A DNA stretch of 34,718 bases, taken from assembly GCA_944320965.1 (NCBI GenBank), contig CALUJO010000025.1, positions 1-34,718 of the forward strand, given 5' to 3'. Below, piece after piece: positions 6,647-15,620 of this stretch. Below the pieces are notes generated by a model, which saw only the letters and a program-made list of their open reading frames with translations, was not told where the DNA came from and searched no databases. The position numbers were made by a program, and so were the translations under genes. The first letter of the stretch is position 1. Each line of letters starts with the position of its first letter. This DNA is from an uncultured Bacteroidaceae bacterium (lineage in GTDB: Bacteria; Bacteroidota; Bacteroidia; Bacteroidales; Bacteroidaceae).

Positions 6647-7036
6647 ATGAGAGCAAGTATTGAAGAGTACAAGGCTGTTGAGAGCGCAGCAATGAATTTT
6701 GTAAAGAGTGTAGCCGAGGGAAACAGCGAGCATGCCAGAAAACTGTTTGTTGACGAAGCCGTGCTGTTCGGTTTCCTTGACGGAGAACTTGAACACGGAA
6801 GTATCGAACAGTTCTACAGGAATGTTGATAATGTAGGGCCTGACAACAGTTTCAAAGCACGAATAGATGTAATAGATATCGAGGAAACACTTGCAGTTGT
6901 GCGTGTACTGGAAGAGAACTGGGGCGGACATATAAATTTTACAGATTATCTTCTGTTGCTGAAAATCAACAATGAATGGAAATGTGTTGCCAAGGCATAT
7001 AACCAGAATTCCGACACAATAGAAACCAAACATTGA
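6647..7036 (+). CDS. NTF2-like (lumazine-binding-like) protein
   Basis: The 129-residue protein starts at the ATG at 6647 (MRASIEEYK), after an AAAGAAAC ribosome-binding-like stretch. Twelve more upstream residues are open but begin at a TTG inside the -7 box. The fold pattern is that of putative lumazine-binding/NTF2-like proteins: an opening helix (VESAAMNFVKSVAEGN), FVDEAVLFGFLDG, then beta strands ending in FTDYLLLLKINNEWKCVAKA. These form a cone-shaped pocket that can bind small molecules or catalyse simple reactions. It is divergent from an HxlR regulator and probably under its control. The specific ligand or reaction is unknown. Confidence 0.8.
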   Translation: MRASIEEYKAVESAAMNFVKSVAEGNSEHARKLFVDEAVLFGFLDGELEHGSIEQFYRNVDNVGPDNSFKARIDVIDIEETLAVVRVLEENWGGHINFTDYLLLLKINNEWKCVAKAYNQNSDTIETKH

Positions 7037-7072
7037 AAAACCGGCCCCTTTCCGTCTGAATTAAAGCAAGAG

Positions 7073-7110
7073 CAAAGAGACTTGTATAAGCCTCTTTGTT
7101 CTTTTGTCTT
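7073..7110 (+). terminator. Terminator of the NTF2-like gene
   Basis: CAAAGAG (7073-7079) pairs with CTCTTTG (7092-7098), continued inward by CTT/AAG around a GTAT loop with one mismatch. TTCTTTTGTCTT follows on the plus strand. Confidence 0.65.
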
Positions 7111-7186
7111 GTCTGTATCCGGATTTCCTTCAGCCCCGCAAATACTTATCTGGTAACAGTTGTTTATACAGGCTTCCGCCTATCCT

Positions 7187-7735
7187 TTATTCAATGCTTC
7201 GTCCCATTTCATAAGCCTTTTCCAAAGCCGGATTACCTTTTATCTCACCCACGTGCCATACTCCGCCGCAGAACAGAGGACCCTTTATCACCGGGTTTTC
7301 AAGGCAGTCAAGGAAGCCCATGAAATTGGCAATTATTCTGTCCATTATAGCCGGATCATCCTCGGCAGCCGTAGCTATGAAATAGAATTCCTTGTTGCTC
7401 ATTTCTGTATATGGACCGCAGCAACGGTCAATCAGTGTCTTCATCTGGGCGCTCATGGCATAGAAATAAACCGGAGTCGCCATTACAATAACATCAGCTT
7501 GCAGCATTTTTCCGATAACTTCGGCAGCATCATCTTTCTGCGGGCAAGGTTTCTTGTCGCGGCTGCACACACTGCATCCCAGACACGGATGTATAACTTT
7601 GTCTCTTAGGAAAATCTTTTCAACCTCATTTCCGCTTTCAACAGCCCCACGCATAAACTCATTGCAGAGAGTGTCGGAATTGCCTCCGCGGCGTGGGCTT
7701 GACGATAATATCAAAACCTTCTTTGCCATATTCAT
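7187..7735 (-). CDS. Flavodoxin-family / NAD(P)H-dependent FMN reductase-like protein
   Basis: The 182-residue protein opens with the FMN-phosphate loop LILSSSPRRGGNSDTL and contains TPVYFYAMSAQMKTLIDR, the typical second flavin-contact region of NADPH-dependent FMN reductases. HPCLGCSVCSRDKKPC gives closely spaced cysteines (CxxCxxC then a later C), seen in iron-sulfur flavoprotein-like members, so a bound cluster or thiol role is possible. It would act in cytosolic electron transfer to an unknown acceptor. It starts at ATG 7735; ATG 7729 is an alternative. It appears monocistronic, with 145 bases to the next gene upstream on the same strand. Confidence 0.85.
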   Translation of the reverse strand: MNMAKKVLILSSSPRRGGNSDTLCNEFMRGAVESGNEVEKIFLRDKVIHPCLGCSVCSRDKKPCPQKDDAAEVIGKMLQADVIVMATPVYFYAMSAQMKTLIDRCCGPYTEMSNKEFYFIATAAEDDPAIMDRIIANFMGFLDCLENPVIKGPLFCGGVWHVGEIKGNPALEKAYEMGRSIE

Positions 7736-7880
7736 AATTGTTTTAATTCAGCAATACAAATTTCGGGAAAATATCGTAGAGTGATGTAGATAATTTACGG
7801 ATATTATCCGGGAAATATGACCATGATTACAGATAAAGCCGAAGAGAATCGGGCATCAAAATAAAGGACGGAAAATGATT

Positions 7881-8636
7881 TTATCGGAACTCCAGAATCT
7901 CTCCTTCCTTGCTTATCTCCCAGAAGTCCACACCTTTGGCATCAGCAAACTCTTTCATGCGCCATGCCGATTCAAATCCGCTTGCAACAAAGTGCATAGG
8001 TATCAGCAGTCTGGTGTCAAGCATATCCAGAAACTGGCGGGCACCGCGTGTATAACCGTTGCCAATGCGGCCGTCAACAGGAAACATGGCAATGTCAAAG
8101 CCGGGAGTTACCTTGCGAATATCCTTCAGTTCACCAAGGAAAAGCTTCTCTTCCTTTGCTGGATCAACGTTTATCCCGAACTCTTCGCTGAATACTGTTC
8201 CGCCGTTGTAGTCATCCGTCTGGAAACGCGCATACCAGTTGTTAAGGTCTCCGGCATGGAATATCTTCTTTCCGCCGGTTTCCACAATCCATGAAACGCC
8301 GCTGTCATTGCTGCCTGTAGCCGTTACGCTGATGAGTTCATCTTCCCATCTGCCACCCTTGGCAAGCCATACGTCTGCATCTTCCCTGCAGGCACGCCGG
8401 CGTTTAAGTATGTCCTTTGAAAGTATATAGGTAATATTCTGTTTTGTTTCTTTCCACCTGAAGATTTCTTTAGTAAAATGGTCCTCGTGGAAATGGCTTG
8501 AAAATACATATACCGGTTTGGGTGAAGCAAGTATGCCCTTTATAACTCCGGCAGGATCCAGCCAGCAGTCAAACACCATTATGCACTGCTCTGCCTCAAT
8601 TGCAAATCCGCTGTGAAAGATATATGTAATTTTCAT
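7881..8636 (-). CDS. MBL-fold metallohydrolase
   Basis: From the ATG at 8636 the protein has 251 residues. It has the metallo-beta-lactamase metal ligands: HFHEDH gives His48, His50, Asp52 and His53; FHAGDLNNW gives His127 and Asp130; and PMHF gives His215. A two-metal hydrolase is therefore expected. The start follows the gtrA-type stop by four bases; an upstream in-frame start would overlap that gene and is unlikely. The overall pattern (IFHSGFAIEAEQ at the N-terminus) is like UlaG/YtkL-type members. Substrate is unknown. It is probably cotranscribed with the gtrA-type gene. Confidence 0.88.
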   Translation of the reverse strand: MKITYIFHSGFAIEAEQCIMVFDCWLDPAGVIKGILASPKPVYVFSSHFHEDHFTKEIFRWKETKQNITYILSKDILKRRRACREDADVWLAKGGRWEDELISVTATGSNDSGVSWIVETGGKKIFHAGDLNNWYARFQTDDYNGGTVFSEEFGINVDPAKEEKLFLGELKDIRKVTPGFDIAMFPVDGRIGNGYTRGARQFLDMLDTRLLIPMHFVASGFESAWRMKEFADAKGVDFWEISKEGEILEFR

Positions 8637-8640
8637 TGTA

Positions 8641-9027
8641 TCAGTGACGGAAAGTAACCTTCTTGTTAACCACAAAGTTGGTAAAGCCGAACACTATCAG
8701 TGCCGCAAGATTGGCAAGATATTCGTTTATTCCGGCAACTTTTACAAGGAGTGAGAATGTTGTAAACTGGAGAGCAAACGCGATGAGAAAGGTAGATGTG
8801 AAAAGCAGGAATTCGTTTATCAGACGGCGGTTGCTTTTCTTGAATATCCATGCGCGGCTCCATATAAAGCTGTGTATAAGGACTATGAAATAGCCTACGA
8901 AGTTAGCCCACAAAAGTTTGACTCCTGCCATGTCAAGCAGGAACAGGGATATGTAGGTAATTATGGCGTTCAGTATTCCGACAATGCAGAATCTTACAAC
9001 CTGCTGTTTTTCCTTCGTGTATTTCAT
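8641..9027 (-). CDS. GtrA-family membrane protein
   Basis: The 128-residue protein has four predicted membrane helices (about 10-28, 35-55, 72-90, 97-118) and the family pattern FCIVGILNAIITYISLFLL near the start and GFTNFVVNKKVTFRH at the end. GtrA-like proteins are thought to help flip or present undecaprenyl-phosphate-linked sugars for cell-surface glycosylation. No glycosyltransferase is adjacent, so the substrate is open. It follows aspS by 72 bases with a hairpin in between, and precedes the MBL hydrolase by four bases. Confidence 0.88.
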   Translation of the reverse strand: MKYTKEKQQVVRFCIVGILNAIITYISLFLLDMAGVKLLWANFVGYFIVLIHSFIWSRAWIFKKSNRRLINEFLLFTSTFLIAFALQFTTFSLLVKVAGINEYLANLAALIVFGFTNFVVNKKVTFRH

Positions 9028-9052
9028 TCAATCAAGCTATTGTACATATTAA

Positions 9053-9089
9053 GGGGACGCACTCAGCCGTTCAGACCTTGTGCATCCCC
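9053..9089 (-). terminator. Hairpin between aspS and the gtrA-type gene
   Basis: GGGGACGCAC (9053-9062) pairs with GTGCATCCCC (9080-9089), ten pairs with one wobble. There is no clear T run on the minus strand, so it may be a partial terminator or an RNA-processing hairpin. Confidence 0.45.
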
Positions 9090-9099
9090 ATATGCTGTA

Positions 9100-10860
9100 T
9101 TAGTTTTCTTTCAAGTCAACCTTTATGTTAAGTTCTTCAAGCTGTCCTGGTTCAAGAACAGATGGAGCGTCAAGCATAACGTCACGGCCTGAATTGTTTT
9201 TAGGGAATGCAATACAGTCGCGGATAGAATCAAGACCCGCAAAGATTGAAACCCAACGGTCAAGACCGTAAGCAAGACCACCGTGAGGAGGCGCACCGTA
9301 CTTGAATGCATTCATCAGGAATCCGAACTGTTCCTGTGCCCTTTCTTCTGTAAATCCGAGGAGCTTGAACATCTTGTCCTGCAACTGGCTGTCGTGGATA
9401 CGGATTGAACCGCCACCAACTTCAACACCATTGATTACCATATCGTATGCATTTGCACGGACCTTGCCCGGATCAGTGTCAAGGAGCGGAATGTCTTCAG
9501 GTTTCGGTGAAGTGAATGGATGGTGCATTGCGTAGTATCTCTGGTCTTCTTCGTTCCACTCGAACAGAGGGAAGTCGATAACCCAAAGGCAAGCGAATTT
9601 GTCCTTGTCTCTCAAACCAAGCTGGTTACCCATTTCAAGACGAAGTTCGCAAAGCTGCTTTCTTGTCTTCATTGCATCGTCGCCTGACAGAATCAGAATC
9701 AAGTCGCCCGGTTCTGCATTGAATGCAGCCTTCATAGCCTGAAGAGTTTCCTGAGTATAGAATTTGTCAACGCTTGATTTAACGTTTCCGTCAGCTTCAA
9801 TACGTGCATAGACAAGTCCCTTTGCACCAACCTGAGGACGTTTTACAAATTCAGTCAGCTGGTCAAGCTGTTTGCGTGTATAGTGAGCTGCACCTTTGGC
9901 GCAGATACCTCCGATATAAGCGGCATTGTCAAATACAGAGAATCCGAAGCCTTTCAGTACATCCATAAGTTCAACGAATTCCATGCCGAATCTCAAATCC
10001 GGTTTGTCGCTGCCGTAATACTTCATTGCATCGTGCCATGTCATACGGCGGAAAGGACCGTCAAACTCAACACCGCGGATAGTCTTGAACAGATGCTTGG
10101 CCATTCCTTCAAAAATCTGAAGAACGTCTTCCTGTTCAACAAAACTCATTTCGCAGTCAATCTGTGTAAATTCCGGCTGGCGGTCAGCTCTCAGGTCTTC
10201 GTCACGGAAACATTTTACAATCTGGAAGTAACGGTCAAAGCCTGAAACCATAAGCAGCTGTTTCAAAGTCTGAGGAGACTGTGGCAAAGCATAGAACTGT
10301 CCAGGGTTCATACGTGAAGGAACCACGAAGTCACGCGCACCTTCCGGAGTAGAGTTTACAAGCACCGGAGTTTCAACTTCAAGGAATCCCAGCTTGTCAA
10401 GGTATGAACGTACCTCGAAAGCCATTTTGTGGCGCAGTTCCAGATTCTTTCTTACCGCGTTACGGCGCAGGTCAAGATATCTGTATTTCATTCTCAGGTC
10501 ATCGCCACCGTCAGTATTGTCCTCAATTGTGAAAGGAGGGACTATTGACTGGTTAAGTATATTAAGTTCGCTTGCAATGATTTCGATATCACCTGTCGGA
10601 ATATTCGGGTTCTTTGCAGATCTTTCGGCAACCGTACCTGTAACCTGGATAACGTATTCCCTGCCCAGTTTGTTTGCTCTTTCGCAAAGTTCAGCACCAT
10701 GTTCCTCATCAAATACCAACTGTGTGATACCGTATCTGTCTCTCAAATCAACGAAAGACATCTTTCCCATTTTTCGGATTTTCTGAACCCAACCCGACAG
10801 TGTCACTGTCTTGTTTGCATCGGCGAGTCTCAGTTCTCCACAAGTATGCGTTCTGTACAT
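9100..10860 (-). CDS. aspS: Aspartyl-tRNA synthetase
   Basis: The 586-residue length is standard for the bacterial-type enzyme. The N-terminal OB-fold anticodon-binding domain (about 1-105) is followed by the class II catalytic core. [11 protein letters not shown] (194-204) is the aspartate-binding loop, motif 2 is [16 protein letters not shown] (218-233), and motif 3 is GLAYGLDRW (528-536). The bacterial GAD insertion domain lies between motifs 2 and 3. It attaches aspartate to tRNA-Asp in the cytosol. It is preceded by a TAATTTTG box and followed by a hairpin and the gtrA-type gene. Confidence 0.97.
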   Translation of the reverse strand: MYRTHTCGELRLADANKTVTLSGWVQKIRKMGKMSFVDLRDRYGITQLVFDEEHGAELCERANKLGREYVIQVTGTVAERSAKNPNIPTGDIEIIASELNILNQSIVPPFTIEDNTDGGDDLRMKYRYLDLRRNAVRKNLELRHKMAFEVRSYLDKLGFLEVETPVLVNSTPEGARDFVVPSRMNPGQFYALPQSPQTLKQLLMVSGFDRYFQIVKCFRDEDLRADRQPEFTQIDCEMSFVEQEDVLQIFEGMAKHLFKTIRGVEFDGPFRRMTWHDAMKYYGSDKPDLRFGMEFVELMDVLKGFGFSVFDNAAYIGGICAKGAAHYTRKQLDQLTEFVKRPQVGAKGLVYARIEADGNVKSSVDKFYTQETLQAMKAAFNAEPGDLILILSGDDAMKTRKQLCELRLEMGNQLGLRDKDKFACLWVIDFPLFEWNEEDQRYYAMHHPFTSPKPEDIPLLDTDPGKVRANAYDMVINGVEVGGGSIRIHDSQLQDKMFKLLGFTEERAQEQFGFLMNAFKYGAPPHGGLAYGLDRWVSIFAGLDSIRDCIAFPKNNSGRDVMLDAPSVLEPGQLEELNIKVDLKEN

Positions 10861-10909
10861 TGTTTTATATTTATAAAATGTTTGTCTTCTATGTGATTAT
10901 ATATTTTTG

Positions 10910-10917
10910 CAAAATTA
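10910..10917 (-). promoter_or_regulatory. -7 box for aspS
   Basis: TAATTTTG on the minus strand (10917-10910) matches TAnnTTTG, about 50 bases before the aspS ATG. No clear -33 TTTG was seen. Confidence 0.45.
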
Positions 10918-11373
10918 TAAAAAAGTGGATAGATTGTTGCCTGTTGCCGTATTTTTTATGTTCACCATCGGCAAAATTCTCCTTGACCGCCCCAAAACAC
11001 ATAGACAGCAAGGACTGAAACCATATTATCCGGCACGCAAAGCCAAATACATGGTATATGTTTTCAAACCGAAAGCTTCGGTTTCAGGAATGGAGGGTTC
11101 GGTTTGGGAGGGTTAAATTACAGTTTGTAGGATCATTCCATTTTTTTGATAAAATAGTATTTGTATATCCAAAGAAGCAATGTATTCTGATAGTTTTCTG
11201 ATTTTCTATTTATTTTTTTGTAAATTGAAATTGTACTTGTAATTTCTTAATAATACAATATGGAGGATTTTATTGAGATTCTGTTGTTTATTATTGAAAT
11301 AATCAAAAAAAAAGTTGCTAAGTAAATGTATATTAACTTATTTTGCCATATGTGAACCAAATATTAGAATAAT
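10918..11373. other. Intergenic region without a supported gene
   Basis: This separates the divergent aspS and LRR genes. An open frame at 10907-11116 has no family features and overlaps the aspS promoter. An 8-bp hairpin, AAACCGAA/TTCGGTTT (11066-11084), has no T run. The part from about 11140 is AT-rich and presumably holds the LRR-gene promoter, though I found no exact TAnnTTTG there. Confidence 0.4.
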
Positions 11374-13037
11374 ATGAAACACGATTACACATTTAAAGGT
11401 AGAATGTGTTTACTTTCAGCAATGTTGATTACTCCTATACTGTATGTAAACGCAAAATCATTAGTTATTGAAACTGAAATAGAAGGTACGTTAGCAGAAA
11501 AAATATCTGAAGCGGACAAGTGGGAAATTACGGAACTGAAAGTTTCCGGACCTTTAAACGCCTTTGATTTTCGCACACTACGAGAGATGGCAGGTAATGA
11601 TTACAATGGAGAACCTACTGAAGGCAAACTTAGAAAACTTGATCTTGCCGATGCTAATATTATTGGTTATAAGGAAGATCTCCCGTCAGAAAATCAAAGT
11701 TACTTTATTGATCATGCTGCCGGTTATATATGGATGATTGGAAGCGACAATAAGTTTAACAGTAACCTGTTCTATCAATGTTCTTCACTGGAAGAACTCA
11801 CGCTTCCGGCAACAGCATACGTAATAGAGGCTCTAACAGGTATGGATAATCTCACTATTATTTCCGTACCTGATGACAGTCAGCAACTGACTGTCATTGA
11901 CAATGTTCTATATTCAAAGGACAAAAACATCCTTTATTATTGCCGCCTCTTTCAGCTGAAACAAGTGTAACGGCACCATTGGAAACACAAACAATATTCT
12001 CTAAAGCTTTTGAGTCTGTACAAAATGTTGAACAAATGACACTTCCCAACGTCAAAAGTGTGCAGTCATATGCAATATCCTATTGTTTTAACTTGAAGTC
12101 CATCACTTTCGGAAGTCAGTTGGAAGAACTGCAAGAGTCTGGTATCTACGGTAACTACTTACTTCAAAGTGTAACGGTAGCAGAAAACAATCCTTATTTC
12201 AAAAACATAGGATCTGCATTGACAGATAAAGATGGAAAAGTATTGTACCTTTATCCGGTGGACGAAAATACAAGTGAGGTAACGTTCCCAGACGGTATTG
12301 AAACAATAGAAAGAGGTGTCTTTTATTCGTCCAATGTTAAAACCATAAGTTTGCCAAATAGTGTCCGCAAAGTCAAAGCATATGCACTTATGAGCTGTAC
12401 TGCAACCGAACGAGTTTATATCGGAACTGGTGTTGATACATTGGAGCCTGATTTTGCTTTCAATATGTTATCACTCATTGAATACATTGTTGATGCCGGT
12501 AATCCAAACTATAAATCCATTGATGGTGCTATTTACAGTAAAGACGGAAAACAATGTGTACTAATTCCAGGAGGACGTAAAGAATATTCAATAGCAGAAG
12601 GTACGACTTCTCTTGACATGGTTTGTCTTGGCAGTATAAATACAAATATTCAGTGTCTCACTCTTCCTTCCACATTAACTAACTGCCAGACTCTATGCTA
12701 TAGTCATCCAGATTTGTCAGCTATCTACAGCAAAGCAACAGTACCACCAACTGGCAGTAGTTATCCTTTATTTCCATTCAATGTGGCAAATATTACGCTA
12801 TATGTACCAACAGGCACACTGAGTGACTATCAGAACGGTCAGTTGTGGAGAATATTTACTGATATCCAAGAGTTTGATTTTACAGATATAGAATCCGTTA
12901 CTTCAGGAAACGAGGCATACGAAGTTGGCCGTTATTCTATTGATGGGAGAATGCTTCCGGCTCCTGCCCCAGGCATAAACATTATTAAGATGTCCGATGG
13001 GACAGTACAAAAAGTATTGGTTCCTGAGTATAGATAA
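11374..13037 (+). pseudogene. BspA-like leucine-rich-repeat surface protein, split by a frameshift
   Basis: The first frame (11374-11970) begins with a signal peptide (LLSAMLITPILYVNA) and enters LRR_5/BspA-type repeats such as LEELTLPATAYVIE. The second frame (to 13037) continues the same repeats: LKSITFGSQLEELQ, KVLYLYPVDENTSEVTFPDG, VKTISLPNSVRKVKAYA, AIYSKDGKQCVLIPGG. Reading one base back near 11937 joins them as NILY-LLPPLSAETS, restoring a 554-residue protein; the second frame has no ATG start of its own. The end (YSIDGRMLPAPAPGINIIKM then SDGTVQKVLV) is the common C-terminal motif of Bacteroidales secreted repeat proteins. BspA-like proteins act in adhesion and aggregation at the cell surface. 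A true mutation, phase variation or a sequencing error would all look like this. Confidence 0.82.
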
Positions 13038-13059
13038 AAACTGGTTTTACATATAATAT

Positions 13060-13097
13060 GAATGAGGGTGCATTGCGATTAGGGTGCATCCTCATTC
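13060..13097 (+). terminator. Hairpin downstream of the LRR gene
   Basis: A 13-pair stem with one wobble runs from GAATGAGGG (13060 on) to CATCCTCATTC (ending 13097) around a 12-base loop. The T run after it is weak, but a second hairpin follows at once. Confidence 0.55.
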
Positions 13098-13110
13098 TGT
13101 TATTATAAAT

Positions 13111-13140
13111 AAAAAGTCCTGCCGCAATGACAGGACTTTT
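13111..13140. terminator. Bidirectional terminator, copy 1 of a 29-bp repeat
   Basis: AAAAGTCCTG (13112-13121) pairs with CAGGACTTTT (13131-13140) around a 9-base loop, with A and T runs on both sides. It lies between the convergent LRR and T9SS-sorted genes. Bases 13111-13139 are identical to 14882-14910. Confidence 0.8.
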
Positions 13141-13151
13141 ATATAATTCTC

Positions 13152-14837
13152 TCAATCAACACAAACCTTAGAAACCTTTCTGCAAATATTTTCTCTGTCG
13201 TAAACCTTCATCAGATATATACCTTCTGGTATGGTAGCATCGGATAAGTTGTTATATATGCCGACTAATCTTCCCTGCAAATCGTAAATTTCAATATGGG
13301 ATATTTCATACTCCATCCTTGCATCGGTTTCTATTCCGGATGTGTTGCCTGGCAGTTCAAGGATATAGTCGTCACTTCCGTATTCGTTGCGTACTGTAAT
13401 ATTTAACCATGCATTATCCATTGATGAAATGTTGGTGAGTTGCATTTTGGCATAGTATGGCGTGGAAGAATAATAGGTTTCTAAATAAGGACTGTTTTCT
13501 TCTTCGACGGATGCATGGATATCATGAGAGCCTTCGTATTTAATGCCTACAAGCGCATCGTAATAGTTTGGGTTGCCAGGGTTGGTATTTGTGCTTATTA
13601 CCTTGGCTGATATGACACGCGGCTTTAATTCAAATATAATAGGACAGGTCAAGGTTACGGTTTCCGTATTTTCAATTCCTTCAAATATAATCATTCCACG
13701 TATATCGCCTTCTATTGTGTGTTCATACAATTCTGGTTGGGATATTGCAGGAACCGTAAATAAAATGTCTTCGGATGAACATACCGTTGTGGAAGAACCG
13801 TCAGCAAGAGGCAGGACCAATTGCCATTTCCGGCTTGTAAAGTTCCTGTTATTCTGTGATATGTAGAAATTGTGTGATGTGTATGCAGATGTAATCCCGG
13901 TTGTATCCATATCGTCTGAAACGATTTTCATTTGTGACTGATTGAAGAATTCCCATCCCAATTCGTTCAGTATATTAAGGGTTAAATCGTCAACAGTCAA
14001 ATCCATATTTACATTGCTGTAGTAATCCATCAACGATTTTTCGTTATGGGTATATCTTAATGAGATGTTGTTGTTGAAAACGGAAGGTGTATAAAGTCCG
14101 GCTTTTATGCCGTTTGAAAAGAAGTATACACTACCCGCCTCTCCTGTAGAAAAGCTTTTCAGTCCGTTTTCATCATTGATATAATCGGCAAGTCTGTTTC
14201 CTTTTTCATTGACAATGCAGTTGTCAAAGACCGAAGGAATATTGTCAAATCCGAATGCAATTTTATTATCGTTCTCTTTTACGCTGGAGCCAAAGCCAAG
14301 GCATCTGGATATACATTGCATAAAAGCCAGTGTGAGGTTTTTAGGGGTGTTGGAATTCTCTTCTCCTATGCCAATACTCCATTCAGATGATTTGTTTATA
14401 TATATTTCAGCATCGCATGTATTGCCGGATGTATTCTGGAGTCTGTTTCTTGACAGGGACATCGGGTATGCCAGTCCGTTATACAACTGATAAGGAATAT
14501 TCAATCTTATATCCGAATCAAGGTTGTCTTCAAAAAAGACATTAATCCTCAGTGTATCACCATAGGGAATATAGTCACTCCATACGCCTGCCGCTACTTC
14601 CAGGCTTGTAAGCAATTCTTCGGGAACAGGATCATTGTATGTGCAGTTCAAAATGATTTTTCCGCCACCACTCCGTTTTGCCGCGCGCAGACTTTTGGAA
14701 TTGTCTGATATTTCGAGTTTCGTATTGCTGAAATCAAAATTAATGTCTTCAGACATTTCAAATGTTGTCTGCCCCAATATTCCTGAGAACGGGAATGAAA
14801 ACAGGGTTATAAGTGAAAAAAGATAATTCCTGTTCAT
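13152..14837 (-). CDS. T9SS-sorted secreted protein with a degenerate metalloprotease-like domain
   Basis: From the ATG at 14837 the protein has 561 residues. Residues 1-22 are a signal peptide (FPFSGILGQ), and the last 75 or so are a Por-type C-terminal sorting domain (IEIYDLQGRLVGIYNN, then IPEGIYLMKVYDREN). Such proteins are exported through the type IX system and attached to the surface or released. The middle resembles zincin-like peptidases of Bacteroidetes: VAAGVWSDYIP near 81-91, CDAEIYINKSSEW near 141-153, and SLMDYYSN (268-275) resembling a Met-turn region. Where HExxH is expected the helix reads TLAFMQCISRCLGFGSS (169-185), with no His or Glu. It is therefore probably inactive as a protease. 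An upstream in-frame start is excluded by the TATATTTG box at 14878-14871. Its role is unknown. Confidence 0.75.
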   Translation of the reverse strand: MNRNYLFSLITLFSFPFSGILGQTTFEMSEDINFDFSNTKLEISDNSKSLRAAKRSGGGKIILNCTYNDPVPEELLTSLEVAAGVWSDYIPYGDTLRINVFFEDNLDSDIRLNIPYQLYNGLAYPMSLSRNRLQNTSGNTCDAEIYINKSSEWSIGIGEENSNTPKNLTLAFMQCISRCLGFGSSVKENDNKIAFGFDNIPSVFDNCIVNEKGNRLADYINDENGLKSFSTGEAGSVYFFSNGIKAGLYTPSVFNNNISLRYTHNEKSLMDYYSNVNMDLTVDDLTLNILNELGWEFFNQSQMKIVSDDMDTTGITSAYTSHNFYISQNNRNFTSRKWQLVLPLADGSSTTVCSSEDILFTVPAISQPELYEHTIEGDIRGMIIFEGIENTETVTLTCPIIFELKPRVISAKVISTNTNPGNPNYYDALVGIKYEGSHDIHASVEEENSPYLETYYSSTPYYAKMQLTNISSMDNAWLNITVRNEYGSDDYILELPGNTSGIETDARMEYEISHIEIYDLQGRLVGIYNNLSDATIPEGIYLMKVYDRENICRKVSKVCVD

Positions 14838-14870
14838 ATTTATGTTTGTACTGAATTTGACTTGTGAGAG

Positions 14871-14878
14871 CAAATATA
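14871..14878 (-). promoter_or_regulatory. -7 box for the T9SS-sorted protein gene
   Basis: TATATTTG on the minus strand (14878-14871) lies directly after the rpsP terminator and about 35 bases before the ATG at 14837. Confidence 0.55.
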
Positions 14879-14881
14879 ACA

Positions 14882-14910
14882 AAAAAGTCCTGCCGCAATG
14901 ACAGGACTTT
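14882..14910 (-). terminator. Terminator of rpsP, copy 2 of a 29-bp repeat
   Basis: AAAGTCCTG pairs with CAGGACTTT (14902-14910) around the same 9-base loop as at 13111-13140. On the minus strand it follows the rpsP stop by about 20 bases and ends in a T run (14886-14881). Confidence 0.8.
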
Positions 14911-14930
14911 CTCTTTTTCTGAAGTTAAAA

Positions 14931-15452
14931 TTATTCAGCTGCTGTTTCTTCTGCAGGAGCTGCTTCTTCAGCAGGTGCTTCTGCAGCCTGAGCTGCTGCT
15001 TTCTTTTCAGCCACAGCTTTAGCCTTAGCTTCATTAACTTTCTTTTCAGCTTCAAGACGTGCTTTAGCTTCTTCCTTAGCTGCTGCTTCAAGTTTAGCCT
15101 TGTAGTTAGCAAGACCAGTCTGCTTGTTGTTCTTCCAAGCTTCGAACTTAGCTTCAGCTTCAGCTTCGCCAAATGCGCCTTTCTTAACGCCACCAAGCAA
15201 GTGTTTCTTCATGTAAACACCTTCGCTTGAAAGGATATTGCGAACTGTGTCAGTTGGCTGTGCACCGCACAATACCCAATAAAGAGCGCGTTCAAAATTC
15301 AAATCTACTGTTGCCGGATTGGTGTTTGGATTGTAAGTACCAATCTTTTCAGTGTATCTACCATCACGTGGTGCTCTACTGTCTGCAATTACAATGTGAT
15401 AGAAAGCGTAACCTTTACGGCCATGTCTTTGTAATCTAATTCTTGTTGCCAT
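14931..15452 (-). CDS. rpsP: 30S ribosomal protein S16 with extended C-terminus
   Basis: Residues 1-85 are the conserved S16 core ([20 protein letters not shown], then [19 protein letters not shown]). The remaining residues extend the protein to 173, about twice the length of E. coli S16. The end, from about 115, is a low-complexity Ala/Lys/Glu helix finishing in an acidic Ala-rich tail. Long S16 tails are usual in Bacteroidetes. S16 binds 16S rRNA early in 30S assembly. It is transcribed alone here, from a near-perfect Bacteroidetes promoter (15512-15542), and ends at its own terminator. In many other bacteria rpsP is followed by rimM and trmD; those are absent. Confidence 0.97.
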   Translation of the reverse strand: MATRIRLQRHGRKGYAFYHIVIADSRAPRDGRYTEKIGTYNPNTNPATVDLNFERALYWVLCGAQPTDTVRNILSSEGVYMKKHLLGGVKKGAFGEAEAEAKFEAWKNNKQTGLANYKAKLEAAAKEEAKARLEAEKKVNEAKAKAVAEKKAAAQAAEAPAEEAAPAEETAAE

Positions 15453-15511
15453 TGTTTAATTAATTAATTTGTTTAATGATTTGAATTACTCGTTAACCCG
15501 TAACGACGCTG

Positions 15512-15542
15512 CAAAATTAGTCCTTTTAAACCAACCTGCAAA
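15512..15542 (-). promoter_or_regulatory. Promoter of rpsP (TTTG-N19-TAATTTTG)
   Basis: On the minus strand a TTTG (15542-15539) is followed after 19 bases by TAATTTTG (15519-15512). This matches both the -33 and -7 elements of the Bacteroidetes housekeeping promoter. The leader to the ATG would be about 50 bases. Confidence 0.75.
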
Positions 15543-15585
15543 ATATTTTCATATCAATTATTGTATTTACTGTTATAAAAAGTCT

Positions 15586-15593
15586 ATTTTTGC
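15586..15593 (+). promoter_or_regulatory. -7 box for the methyltransferase-dnaB pair
   Basis: TATTTTTG at 15586-15593 matches TAnnTTTG, with ATTG at 15561-15564 about 21 bases upstream. The leader to the ATG at 15621 is about 20 bases. Confidence 0.55.
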
Positions 15594-15620
15594 AATGATT
15601 TTAGTTTGTAAAAGACAATT

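Noticed and set aside
11066..11084. Hairpin AAACCGAA/TTCGGTTT as a terminator
   Set aside because: No T run on either strand and no gene ends near it.
10907..11116. Open frame between aspS and the LRR gene
   Set aside because: It overlaps the aspS -7 box and has no recognisable domain.
11937..11945. Possible programmed -1 frameshift in the LRR gene
   Set aside because: There is no proper slippery heptamer or downstream structure; a mutation or sequencing error is simpler.
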